This document shows, piece after piece, positions 16,401 to 24,625 of a DNA stretch of 34,129 nt. The position numbers were made by a program, and so were the translations under genes. Below the pieces are notes generated by a model that searched no databases, was not told where the DNA came from, and worked only from the letters and a program-made list of their open reading frames with translations. Numbering within the stretch: position 1 is the stretch's first letter; every line of letters starts with the position of its first letter. Origin of the DNA: Ignavibacteriales bacterium (lineage in GTDB: Bacteria > Bacteroidota > Ignavibacteria > Ignavibacteriales > Ignavibacteriaceae); the NCBI GenBank assembly GCA_020061465.1, contig JAGUYG010000096.1:1-34129 (forward strand), written 5' to 3'.

Positions 16401-18725
16401 TTAGTAAACTAAAGCAGCGGGAGTTTTGACATCATCAATTGCCAAATCCGGTTTCATACCCGAAAATCTCTCAGCCGGATAAAGCGTAAGTAAAACCCGC
16501 TCGTTTGTTATCGGAGCAACAAAATCAAATTGCCTTTCGGGTCTAAATGCTTTCATTGCATTTCGAATGGCGAAAAAAGCACCGATGCCGTACATGAGCG
16601 GCGGTTCGCCGATTGCTTTTGAATTAAACGGACCAAAAGGATTAGCTGCATCTTCAAGAAAGTGTACTTCCATATCTTTAGGCGCACTTTGAATATCGGG
16701 TACTTTGTAGGTGGAGAGAGCATCGGTCATTAATTTTCCTTTGCCGTCAAACATAACTTCTTCAATTGTCATCCAGCCTATTCCCTGAACAATTGCACCC
16801 TCTGCCTGTCCGCGGTCAACAACCGAATGGAGGCTGCTGCCGAAATCATGCACAACTTTTACCGAGTCAATTTTGTAAGTGCCTCTCAAACAATCTACCG
16901 TTGCTTCTATGATTGCCGTTCCGTAAACATGATATGCGAACGGTTTTCCTTTTGCTTTTTCTTTATCGAAATAAATATCCGTCGTTGCGTGGTGAGCATG
17001 AGCAGATAAGCTCACTCTTCTTAGATAAGCAGCTTGAATAAGCTTATTCCAGGTGAGCGGTGTTCGATTTCCATCGTAAAAAATATGCTCCTCTCTTATT
17101 TCTACTTTTTTAGGGTCGTCAAATTTTAATTCGTTGCAGGCAGTTTTCTTGAGTCTTTCAAGAATTAATTCGCAAGCCTTCATAGCTGCATAACCGTTTA
17201 GATCGGCGCCTTTGCTTGCCGCAGTTGGTGATGTATTAGCAATCCTTGTAGTATTTGTTGAATCTATTTTAATTCTGCTTATATCGATTGAAAAAACTTT
17301 TGATGCGATAACCGATATTTTAGCATTAACTCCCTGTCCCATCTCCACCGCGGCGGTGCTAATTCTAACGCTGCCGTCAGTATATACATGAACTAATGCA
17401 CTTGCTTGATTCATAAAAGTAGTAGTGAATGAAATGCCGAAGCAAACCGGCATAACGGTAATTCCTTTTTTAACAAGCTTGTTTTCTTGATTGAACTGCT
17501 CCACATAATTTTTGCGCATTTTAAAATCATATCTTTGTTCAGCCTCTTCAAAGCATCTTATCGCTCTGCAGTGTTCGGTGCGTTGTCCGTAAGGAAATTC
17601 GTCACCTTCCTTTAAAAGATTTTTCCGTTGAATTTCATGCGCACTAATTCCCATTACTTCGGCGGCACGATTTATAGCCGACTCAATCACAAACATTCCC
17701 TGCGGTCCGCCAAAACCTCTAAATGCCGTGTTGGGTAATAGATTAGTTCTGCAGCTATAAGCGGTTGCCTTAACATTAGGAATATAGTAGCTGTTAGTGC
17801 AATGAAATAAAGTTCTGTCAAGAATGGCAGGGGATAGATCAGCCGCTGCACCTGCATTTTGATAAAATGTTACTTCATACGCTAATATCATTCCTTCCTT
17901 ATTCAGTCCTATCTTAAAGTCGGAAGAATAAGGATTTCGTTTACCGGTTAATCTCATATCTTCTTGACGGGGAAGAATGATTTTAACAGGGCGCTGCAAT
18001 TTGGATGCTGCTAATGCCGCTAATGCAGCCCATGCCGTAGCTTGATCTTCTTTTCCACCGAAACCCCCTCCCAAACGAGGTACATCAACTTCAATTTTGT
18101 GCATGGGTACGTTTAAGATTCGTGCACTCACTTTTTGAACCGCAGTCGGATTTTGTGTTGATGAGTAGATTTTGATTCCACCACCTTCCACAGGAATTGC
18201 TACGGCACCCTGTGTTTCGATGTAAAGGTGCTCCTGTCCGCCTGTTTCTGTTTTTCCTTCAACGATATATTCGCACTGCGACCATGCATTGTTTACATCG
18301 CCCAAAGAAAAAATTCTTGGAGGTATTATCAACTCACCTTTTTCGCAAGCGATTCTTGGATCGAAGACTGCCGGATACTCTTCAATCTTGCAATCGATCA
18401 GTTTTGATGCTGACTTTGCGGCTAATTTTGTATCGGCAACGACCAATGCGATTGGCTGACCGATAAAATCAACTTTTGAACCGGCTAACAATACTTCATC
18501 GGGAACTATTCCGCCTATTTGATTTTCGCCTGGAATATCTTCTGCAGTAAACACTCCGCGAACTCCCGCATATTTCAAAGCCTTCTTTAAGTTTATGCTC
18601 ACTATTTTTCCGTGTGCAATGGAAGAATAGTAAACATAACCGTAAAGCAATCCTTCAGGATTGAATAAATCATCAACAAATTTGGATTCGCCCCTTACAT
18701 GTTGTATTGAATCATAAGTTTTCAT
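16401..18725 (-). CDS. xdhB: Xanthine dehydrogenase, molybdopterin-binding subunit
   Basis: 774 residues. Large subunit of the molybdenum hydroxylase family that converts hypoxanthine to xanthine and xanthine to urate. Residues diagnostic for xanthine as substrate are present: Glu226 in GGFGGKEDQ (bovine Glu802), Arg336 in TAFRGFGGPQG (bovine Arg880), and catalytic Glu707 in KAIGEPPLMYG (bovine Glu1261). TGGQEHLYIET, EMGQGVNAK and QGIGWMTIEE are cofactor loops. Its ATG overlaps the xdhA stop (ATGA at 18725-18722), so translation is coupled. Naming of the subunits varies: this is XdhB in the two-subunit scheme. The enzyme works with XdhA (electron transfer) and XdhC (cofactor). Purine catabolism is the likely role; no uricase or later-step gene is seen here. 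Confidence 0.95.
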   Translation of the reverse strand: MKTYDSIQHVRGESKFVDDLFNPEGLLYGYVYYSSIAHGKIVSINLKKALKYAGVRGVFTAEDIPGENQIGGIVPDEVLLAGSKVDFIGQPIALVVADTKLAAKSASKLIDCKIEEYPAVFDPRIACEKGELIIPPRIFSLGDVNNAWSQCEYIVEGKTETGGQEHLYIETQGAVAIPVEGGGIKIYSSTQNPTAVQKVSARILNVPMHKIEVDVPRLGGGFGGKEDQATAWAALAALAASKLQRPVKIILPRQEDMRLTGKRNPYSSDFKIGLNKEGMILAYEVTFYQNAGAAADLSPAILDRTLFHCTNSYYIPNVKATAYSCRTNLLPNTAFRGFGGPQGMFVIESAINRAAEVMGISAHEIQRKNLLKEGDEFPYGQRTEHCRAIRCFEEAEQRYDFKMRKNYVEQFNQENKLVKKGITVMPVCFGISFTTTFMNQASALVHVYTDGSVRISTAAVEMGQGVNAKISVIASKVFSIDISRIKIDSTNTTRIANTSPTAASKGADLNGYAAMKACELILERLKKTACNELKFDDPKKVEIREEHIFYDGNRTPLTWNKLIQAAYLRRVSLSAHAHHATTDIYFDKEKAKGKPFAYHVYGTAIIEATVDCLRGTYKIDSVKVVHDFGSSLHSVVDRGQAEGAIVQGIGWMTIEEVMFDGKGKLMTDALSTYKVPDIQSAPKDMEVHFLEDAANPFGPFNSKAIGEPPLMYGIGAFFAIRNAMKAFRPERQFDFVAPITNERVLLTLYPAERFSGMKPDLAIDDVKTPAALVY

Positions 18726-20155
18726 ACCAACACCTCCACTTCAATTAGCTGCGGAAAGAGTTTAATGAAATGAGCTTTTAATAATTGTTTTAACAATAGT
18801 GATTTATATTCTGCTGAACCTCTTGCATCGCTAATTGGGGATATTTCACTTAATGCATAATGCGCAGCTTCATCAACTAAATCTGAATTTATTTCTTTTC
18901 CTTTAAAAAAATTACAAGTCGATTTCAGATATAACGGTATAGGCGCAACTCCTCCTGCTGATATACTAATATCGATGATTCTTTTTCCGTCGCTTTTAAT
19001 TAATGCGGCAGTGTTTACCGATGCTATATCCAAATAAGTTCGACGCGAAATCCTTTCATAATTGAAGTAATGCTCTTTACTCGGAATTTCTATTGAAATG
19101 TTTTCAATTATTTCTTTCTCTTTTTTATTTAGTGTTTTGTAACCCAAATAAAATTCATTCAGCGGTAAAGATCGCTTCTTTTTGTTGGTAGTTAAATTAA
19201 GATTTGCACTAAGCGCAAGTAAAATATTTGTCATATCGGCAATAGGCGAAGCGTTAACAATATTGCCTGCTATCGTTGCTCTGTTTCTTATAGGCTGTGA
19301 ACCGAATAAGTTCAAATACTTTGTTACTTCGGGAAGATGTTTGCGAATGAGCGGTGAGTTTTCAAATTCAGATATAGTTACTGCGCCGCCTATAAATATT
19401 GTATTACCTTCTTTCCGGATTTCCTTAAGTGCTTCATTCCCGGAAATGAACCGGACATTTGACTCAAGCAGACTTTCCCATTTCTGTACGAACAGATCTG
19501 TCCCTCCTGAAACTACATATCGCGGTTTAATTTTCTTTTCGGTTGGTTTATCGTATTGAATTTCTTTCGACAATGTTTTTAAACGTTTTGGAATGGAGGA
19601 AAAATATTCAGGCAGAATTTGTGCTTTCATTAAAAAATCAGTTTGATTCGAATTTTTTCTAGGAATTGAATTAAGATAAGCGATAACATTTTGTATGGCG
19701 CGCCGAATTCCCAAATAACCTGTGCATCGGCAGATGTTGCCGTCTAAAGCTAAGGCAGCTTTTTCGGGATCGTACTCGGAGTGGTTGATGAAATAATTTG
19801 TCATCGAGATAATAAATCCCGGAGTACAAAAACCACATTGCGTTCCGCCTTCATCAACCATTTGTTCTTGAATTATATTCAAGCCGTCGAGGTTCAATCC
19901 TTCTATCGAAACTAAGTGTTTTCCGTTCAGATCTGCGATGGGTAACAGACACGAATTTATAGTTTGGTAAACTATTCTTTTGCCGTTTAGTCTGCCTACT
20001 ATTACTGTGCAAGCGCCGCAATCGCCCTCACGGCAGCCTTCTTTAGTGCCGGTTAACCGTTTGTTATCTCTAAGGTAATCCAACACAGTAAGAGCCGGAT
20101 TGATTTCAATAGAAATGTTTTCATCATTGCAAATGAAAGTTATTTTTTTCTTCAT
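18722..20155 (-). CDS. xdhA: Xanthine dehydrogenase, iron-sulfur/FAD subunit
   Basis: 477 residues. N-terminal plant-ferredoxin-type 2Fe-2S domain with Cys41, 46, 49 and 69 (CREGDCGACT), then a second 2Fe-2S domain with Cys107, 110, 142 and 144 (TQCGFCTPGF, NICRCTGY), then a FAD domain from ~residue 205 with YVVSGGTDLFVQ and the conserved GSQPIRNRATIAGNIVNASP. Electrons from the molybdenum site of XdhB pass through both clusters to FAD and then NAD+. All cluster ligands are intact. It is the first gene of the minus-strand operon xdhA-xdhB-xdhC. The ribosome site is weak (CTGAGAAA before the ATG). Upstream is a ~900-bp gap with a hairpin-rich leader at 20284-20354. Confidence 0.95.
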   Translation of the reverse strand: MKKKITFICNDENISIEINPALTVLDYLRDNKRLTGTKEGCREGDCGACTVIVGRLNGKRIVYQTINSCLLPIADLNGKHLVSIEGLNLDGLNIIQEQMVDEGGTQCGFCTPGFIISMTNYFINHSEYDPEKAALALDGNICRCTGYLGIRRAIQNVIAYLNSIPRKNSNQTDFLMKAQILPEYFSSIPKRLKTLSKEIQYDKPTEKKIKPRYVVSGGTDLFVQKWESLLESNVRFISGNEALKEIRKEGNTIFIGGAVTISEFENSPLIRKHLPEVTKYLNLFGSQPIRNRATIAGNIVNASPIADMTNILLALSANLNLTTNKKKRSLPLNEFYLGYKTLNKKEKEIIENISIEIPSKEHYFNYERISRRTYLDIASVNTAALIKSDGKRIIDISISAGGVAPIPLYLKSTCNFFKGKEINSDLVDEAAHYALSEISPISDARGSAEYKSLLLKQLLKAHFIKLFPQLIEVEVLV

Positions 20156-20283
20156 TTTCTCAGAAATAAAATTGTTGTGGTTGATTTTATATTCTTCTGA
20201 ATTTTAATCTCTCAAACAAATAAAAGAAATCATTTTTGTATACCACTTTCTCTGGAATCACTAAGCAGATCATCTGTTAAAAA

Positions 20284-20354
20284 AGAGATTGAATATATGG
20301 CGGATATTATCTCCTGGAAAAAGGATTGAATTTTAACCTCGAAATTCAATCTCT
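20284..20354 (-). promoter_or_regulatory. Possible alternative-hairpin leader (attenuator-like) upstream of xdhA
   Basis: Read on the minus strand: arm 1 AGAGATTGAATTT (20354-20342), arm 2 AAATTCAATCC (20333-20323), arm 3 ATTCAATCTCT followed by TTTTT (20294-20284 onward). Arm 1 can pair perfectly with arm 2 (10 bp, 8-base loop) or with arm 3 (11 bp, followed by U-rich sequence), but not with both. It lies ~130 bases before the xdhA start. This is the geometry of a transcription attenuator, but the 1-3 loop is ~49 bases and the sequence is AT-rich, so the case is tentative. Confidence 0.3.
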
Positions 20355-20649
20355 CCTATATCAAAATAATATAAAAAAATCACAATTGGAATGGATTAAT
20401 TAGAAGACGGGTTATTGAACGATAGAACCTTAATGAATTTGCAGTAAAAAAAATCCCTGGCCGTTGCTGTCTAATATAAATTTGAAATAGTGAAAAAGGT
20501 TCACTTTAAATATGTATTCTATAAGTTTTTCTCTTAACTGAATTCAATCCCTCTGTTTAATATGGAATCAACTTCCTTTTAACTTTATGAAATAAGCTAA
20601 TCCATTGGATCCTTGGATAAGGTTTGAGTGATTTTATTGCTGCCTTTTG

Positions 20650-20758
20650 TTACTAAGGTTTTTGATTCTCCTTAGGAGTCATCAGACAATTGAGATAATA
20701 TATTACCGGATAAAAAGTTTAACAGAAATATTCTTTATATTTTTGAAAACCTTAGTAA
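20650..20758. repeat. Inverted repeat with 13-bp perfect arms
   Basis: TTACTAAGGTTTT (20650-20662) and AAAACCTTAGTAA (20746-20758), 83 bases apart, enclosing a CTCCTTAGGAG palindrome (20669-20679). It could be a small mobile element remnant, but the flanks show no target duplication. Confidence 0.6.
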
Positions 20759-21056
20759 TAATAACTATCCTCGTAAACTATTCACCTTGTTACCTTATTT
20801 TTTTGGATAAAATTATTTTACAGATATGCCCCTGCGGAATTATTAACGAATTAATTTTGTAAAAAAAATCATTTCCTTTAAATTGCCGCTTGAATATCTC
20901 GCATCTGAGAAGTTGATTCAAAAAATATTTAGTTATAAAGGTTATTCTTGAAACGATCTTGCATTCAATTATTGCATTTCTTATCGCTTCAACCCTTTAA
21001 CATCAATAAGAATAAAGTTTAATTATGATTTACAAGAAAACTATTAAGGAGGATTA

Positions 21057-22568
21057 ATGAGTAAGCCCACATATTTTCAAAGAATGTTAGATAAAGTTGA
21101 GAGAGTAGGGAATAAGCTTCCGCAGCCGGTTACACTTTTTGTTATACTTATCGGTATTGTGTTAATTAGTTCGTGGCTTGTTTCATTATTCGAGGTGAAA
21201 GCAATTCATCCAGGAACAGGCAATGAAATAAAGGTGATTAATCTTTTAAACGGTGAAGGGATTCAAAGAATATTTACCGAGATGGTGAAAGTATTCACCG
21301 ATTTCCCCCCGCTTGGGTTAGTGCTTGTAGTGATGATCGGAATTGGTGTTGCTGAAAGGACAGGCTTAATCGCTGCTTCATTAAAAGCTTTTGTTTCAAG
21401 TGTATCTCCCAAGCTTATCACATTTTCTATTGTTACTGCCGGTATGTTATCCAGTATAGCTGCAGATGCAGGTTATGTTGTGTTGATACCGCTCGGTGCA
21501 GTAATTTTTCATAGTATGGGTAGACATCCCATCGCGGGACTTGCGGCAGCTTTCGCAGGAGTATCGGGAGGGTTTGGCGCCAATTTATTTCTAACATCGC
21601 TTGATCCTTTATTAGCAGGATTTACCGAGCCCGCCGCACATCTAATCAATCCCGGATACCGTGTGGATGCAACAGCAAATTGGTATTACATGGCAGCCTC
21701 GGTACCTGTTATTGCGTTAGCCGGCACTTATGTTACGGAAAAAATTTTAGAACCACGCCTCGGTAAATACGAAGGCGGCGAGCATCTTGAAAAAGAAGAC
21801 GGTGAACTTACACCCGTTGAAAAGAAGGGATTATTAGTTGCCGGTTTATTAGTCCTGATTAGCTTAATAGTAATCGGTTTTATGTTTATTCCCGAGGGTA
21901 GCATTTTACGCGACGCAAATGGTGATCTGCTTCCTTTTTTCAGAAGTATCGTTCCACTGGTGCTGTTTCTCTTTTTCATACCGGGTTTAGGTTATGGTTT
22001 AGTAACAAAAAGCATTAAAAGCGATAAAGAAGTTGCCAAGATGACTGCCGATTCAATGGCAAGCATGGGTGGATATATTGTGCTTGCATTTGCCGCTGCT
22101 CAGTTCGTTGCATATTTCAATTGGTCTAACCTCGGAATAATCTTTGCGATAAGCGGTGCGGACTTACTCAAGACGATCGGTTTCACAGGAATTCCTTTAA
22201 TCGTAGCATTCATCATTGTTGCTTCTTTAATAAATATTGTAATCGGAAGTGCTTCTGCCAAATGGGCTATCATGGCGCCGATATTCGTCCCGATGCTGAT
22301 GCTGATGGGTTACTCACCCGAATTGACGCAAGCTGCTTATAGAGTGGGGGATTCCTATACAAATATCTTAACACCGCTGTTACCGTATTTTCCAATTGTT
22401 GTTGTATTTGCGCAAAAATATATTAAAGATATTGGTATAGGAACGTTGATATCCGTAATGCTTCCCTTCGCGATAACATTTGCATTAGTGAGAATACCTA
22501 TGACAATAATATGGATGTTATTAGGATTACCTTTAGGACCAGAAGCGCCGCTTTACTACAATCCCTAA
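21057..22568 (+). CDS. AbgT-family transporter
   Basis: 503 residues, many membrane segments. AbgT proteins were first known as p-aminobenzoyl-glutamate importers and related members (MtrF, YdaH) export sulfonamides; they are inner-membrane, ion-coupled. Family traits: short amphipathic N-terminus before LPQPVTLFVILIGIVLISSW, VMIGIGVAERTGLI, DAGYVVLIPLGAVIFHSMGRHP and SGGFGANLFLTSLDPLLAGF (first hairpin region), and the mirrored SASAKWAIMAPIFVPML and YRVGDSYTNILTPLLPYFPI near the end. Length matches the family. AAGGAGG directly before the ATG is the strongest ribosome site in the window. Substrate is unknown; no folate or peptidase (abgA/abgB) gene is next to it, so I would not call it AbgT in the strict sense. 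Followed by terminators, it is a single-gene unit. Confidence 0.88.
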   Translation: MSKPTYFQRMLDKVERVGNKLPQPVTLFVILIGIVLISSWLVSLFEVKAIHPGTGNEIKVINLLNGEGIQRIFTEMVKVFTDFPPLGLVLVVMIGIGVAERTGLIAASLKAFVSSVSPKLITFSIVTAGMLSSIAADAGYVVLIPLGAVIFHSMGRHPIAGLAAAFAGVSGGFGANLFLTSLDPLLAGFTEPAAHLINPGYRVDATANWYYMAASVPVIALAGTYVTEKILEPRLGKYEGGEHLEKEDGELTPVEKKGLLVAGLLVLISLIVIGFMFIPEGSILRDANGDLLPFFRSIVPLVLFLFFIPGLGYGLVTKSIKSDKEVAKMTADSMASMGGYIVLAFAAAQFVAYFNWSNLGIIFAISGADLLKTIGFTGIPLIVAFIIVASLINIVIGSASAKWAIMAPIFVPMLMLMGYSPELTQAAYRVGDSYTNILTPLLPYFPIVVVFAQKYIKDIGIGTLISVMLPFAITFALVRIPMTIIWMLLGLPLGPEAPLYYNP

Positions 22569-22582
22569 TTCATTTTCGAGTT

Positions 22583-22606
22583 GTGCCGGCAAAAATACTC
22601 CGGCAC
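22583..22606 (+). terminator. Intrinsic terminator after the AbgT-type gene
   Basis: GTGCCGG, 10-base loop, CCGGCAC, then an ATCTCATTTTATTTTT tail. A 7-bp GC-rich stem with a T-rich tract 15 bases after the stop codon. Confidence 0.6.
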
Positions 22607-22657
22607 ATCTCATTTTATTTTTGAATCAGACTACTCTTCTGATATACTAACGAAAAA

Positions 22658-22691
22658 ACACCCGGTCGGAACGATCCATTGGACAGGGCGT
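22658..22691 (+). terminator. Terminator-like stem carrying a GGATC-family repeat in its loop
   Basis: AAAAAACACCCGGTC on the left and GGACAGGGCGTCTTT on the right make an imperfect GC stem framed by A and T runs. Its loop is the GGATC-family unit TCGGAACGATCCATTGGA (22666-22683). Either a second terminator or a terminator invaded by the repeat. Confidence 0.4.
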
Positions 22692-22835
22692 CTTTGCTCA
22701 CACCTCCCCTAAAACATGTTCATCTTAAAAATATAATTTCTAAACAAAAATTAATCTGCATATCATTTCTTCATTTGTTAATCGCTTTGAAGGCTTCTCT
22801 TCAATAAACTCCGATTTTAACATCATTAAATATTA

Positions 22836-22897
22836 TTATGCGCTCTTTAGATATGAAATTAAATGCACTTGACAATTAAATTAAGCGCACTTAAATT
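22836..22897 (+). promoter_or_regulatory. dtxR operon promoter with three evenly spaced operator-like sites
   Basis: TTGACA (22869-22874), 17 bases, TAAATT (22892-22897) is a good sigma-70-type promoter ending 22 bases before the ATG at 22920. Three related 14-mers overlap it: TTATGCGCTCTTTA (22836-22849), TTAAATGCACTTGA (22859-22872) and TTAAGCGCACTTAA (22881-22894). The third is a palindrome at 6 of 7 base pairs and sits across the spacer and -10 box. Sites 1 and 2 each match site 3 at 11 of 14 positions. Centres are 23 and 22 bases apart, about two helix turns, so dimers would line up on one face. Autoregulation by the first gene is inferred. Confidence 0.5.
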
Positions 22898-22919
22898 TAC
22901 ATTAAAAATATCCCTAACA

Positions 22920-23579
22920 ATGCAAAATATATCTAAAGAAGACTACCTCAGCGTCATTTATAAGCATAAGGACGAAAGCGGCGAAATTAAACCGAATGTT
23001 ATTGCCGATAAGCTGCAAATATCCAGTCCGGCTGTTACGGATATGTTAAAAAAATTAGTAAAGGACGGTTACATTAAATATAAGAAATATAAAGGCATCA
23101 GATTGACTGAGACAGGTGAGGAGTACGCCAGAAATATGGTAAGACGACACAGAATTTGGGAAGTATTTCTTCATCAAGTTGTCGGGCTGCCATGGGATCA
23201 GGTTCACGACGAAGCGCATAATCTCGAACATTCGGGCTCGGATACTTTAATAAACAGATTGGAAGAAATGCTTGATTTTCCCGAGTTCGATCCTCACGGC
23301 GATCCCATCCCTTCAAAAAGCGGAATTGTTCCAAAACAAAAGAATGCTGTAGCATTAACTCTTCTAAACAAAAATCAAAAGGGTGTGGTTATAAGAGTTA
23401 ATGATTTCGACAATGACTTTTTAAAATATATTTCGAAAATCGGTATCAAGCTAAATAAAAAAATTGTGGTAAAAGATATTCTCGAGTTTGATCGTTCTAT
23501 GATACTTGTGATTGAAAAAAAAGAAGTGAATGTAAGCAGTACAGTTGCTGCAAACATTTTTGTTAAACTCGCAAAATAA
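22920..23579 (+). CDS. DtxR/MntR-family metal-dependent repressor
   Basis: 219 residues from the ATG at 22920; an ATG at 22863 would place the promoter inside the gene. Winged-helix DNA-binding domain (1-65, VIADKLQISSPAVTDMLKKL is the recognition region), metal/dimerisation domain (70-130; [27 protein letters not shown]) and a C-terminal SH3/FeoA-like domain (~140-219). Metal ligands by alignment to DtxR: His77, Glu81, His96, His100 (Cys102 in DtxR), Glu103, His104. Position 8 is Asp, as in the manganese regulator MntR, where DtxR has Met. It should bind DNA when Fe2+ or Mn2+ is plentiful and shut the operon. It is the first gene of the feo-like cluster, 19 bases before the next. Confidence 0.9.
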   Translation: MQNISKEDYLSVIYKHKDESGEIKPNVIADKLQISSPAVTDMLKKLVKDGYIKYKKYKGIRLTETGEEYARNMVRRHRIWEVFLHQVVGLPWDQVHDEAHNLEHSGSDTLINRLEEMLDFPEFDPHGDPIPSKSGIVPKQKNAVALTLLNKNQKGVVIRVNDFDNDFLKYISKIGIKLNKKIVVKDILEFDRSMILVIEKKEVNVSSTVAANIFVKLAK

Positions 23580-23598
23580 AATTTTAACTTTTTAATAG

Positions 23599-24618
23599 AT
23601 GATGATGGAAAATCCATTTTTAATGTTAATAGCCGGAATTGTGTTTATAATACTCGTTGCCATTATATTTTGGCCGGAAAAAGGAATTATCCCGCGCCGT
23701 TCAAAAATAAACAAAACAAATGTACGTGTATTAATTGAAGATGCACTCAAGCATCTTTATGACTGTGAATACACTAACTTAACCTGCACTATTCACAGTG
23801 TTGCCGGAAGCCTTCATATTTCCGGTAATGATGCTGCAAATCTAATTTCAAAACTTGAAGCAATGGGTCTAATCAAATCTTCATCTGATTCGCTCCTTTT
23901 AACTCCGGAAGGAAGATCTTATGCACTTAGAGTTATAAGAGTTCATCGTTTGTGGGAAAGATATCTTGCAGATGAAACCAGCATAAGTGAAACCGAATGG
24001 CATACAATTGCCGAAGAAAAAGAGCATGCTATTAGTTTCGAACAAGCCAACATGCTTGCGGCACAGCTAGGCAATCCGATAATTGATCCGCATGGGGATC
24101 CTATACCATCTGATACCTTGCAAATGCCTGCACGGAGAGGGATTCCGCTTACTTCTCTAAAGGAAGGAGAATCTGCAACAATAATCCATATTGAAGATGA
24201 ACCGGAAGAGATTTATGAACAATTAGTTGCCGAAGGTTTGTATCCTGGAGTTCAGGTAAGAATGGTTGAATCGACCACTAAAAGAATTAGATTTTCTGCT
24301 GATAGTGAAGAATGTGTTTTAGCCCCTTCATTTGCTTTAAATGTAACTGTTGTTCCTATTCCCAAAGAAGAGGAGATGAAAGAATATTTAACACTTTCTA
24401 AACTGAAACAAGGAAAGGAAGCAAAAGTGGTGCGAATATCAACGGTTATTAGAGGGCAGCAGCGCAGAAGATTAATGGATTTTGGAATTGTTCCGGGAAC
24501 AAAAATTACCGCAGAGCTTTCCAGCCTGGGAAGCGATCCCGTTGCATACAAAATTAGAGGCGCTCTTGTTGCTTTAAGAAGAAACCATACAGATCATATT
24601 TTTATTGAAGAAGTGTGA
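23599..24618 (+). CDS. Membrane-anchored DtxR-like domain fused to two FeoA domains
   Basis: 339 residues. One N-terminal membrane helix ([19 protein letters not shown], ~7-25) is followed by basic residues (PRRSKINK), predicting a cytoplasmic C-terminal bulk. Then comes a DtxR-like winged helix (~38-105) and metal/dimer domain with HRLWE (His116, Glu120) and [10 protein letters not shown] (His135, Glu139, Glu142, His143), plus DPHGDPIP as in the first regulator. Two FeoA/SH3-like domains follow: 181-253 ([18 protein letters not shown]) and 264-338 ([44 protein letters not shown]). FeoA domains are small partners of FeoB; here they are joined to a metal-sensing module at the membrane, next to the FeoB genes. 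I infer a sensor that gates transport directly, but a membrane-bound repressor is possible. Confidence 0.85.
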   Translation: MMMENPFLMLIAGIVFIILVAIIFWPEKGIIPRRSKINKTNVRVLIEDALKHLYDCEYTNLTCTIHSVAGSLHISGNDAANLISKLEAMGLIKSSSDSLLLTPEGRSYALRVIRVHRLWERYLADETSISETEWHTIAEEKEHAISFEQANMLAAQLGNPIIDPHGDPIPSDTLQMPARRGIPLTSLKEGESATIIHIEDEPEEIYEQLVAEGLYPGVQVRMVESTTKRIRFSADSEECVLAPSFALNVTVVPIPKEEEMKEYLTLSKLKQGKEAKVVRISTVIRGQQRRRLMDFGIVPGTKITAELSSLGSDPVAYKIRGALVALRRNHTDHIFIEEV

Positions 24619-24625
24619 AATTAAA

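Larger units (their letters stand above)
20156..21056. other. 901-bp divergent intergenic region between xdhA and the AbgT-type gene
   Basis: No convincing gene. Contents in order: a CAGATcATCTG palindrome (20269-20279); competing hairpin arms at 20284-20354; a small palindrome AGTGAAaaaggTTCACT (20489-20505); a GGATC-family unit, CCATTGGATCCTTGGATAAG (20602-20621); an inverted repeat with arms at 20650-20662 and 20746-20758; and a short hairpin (20890-20921). Promoters for both flanking operons should lie here, but I could not fix them. A weak 71-codon frame at 20647-20862 looks like chance. Confidence 0.6.

Noticed and set aside
20650-20758. Second MITE
   Set aside because: Good 13-bp inverted arms, but no target duplication outside them; kept only as an inverted repeat.
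20647-20862. 71-codon plus-strand open frame
   Set aside because: TTG start without ribosome site, hydrophobic low-complexity product, and it overlaps an inverted repeat; likely chance.
20156-21056. Purine or xanthine riboswitch upstream of xdhA
   Set aside because: Only an isolated ATATGG-like string; the conserved three-way-junction bases of the purine family and the NMT1 consensus were not found.
22863-22919. Upstream ATG start for the DtxR-like gene
   Set aside because: It would put the -35, -10 and operator sites inside the coding region, and family members begin at the MQNISKEDYL position.
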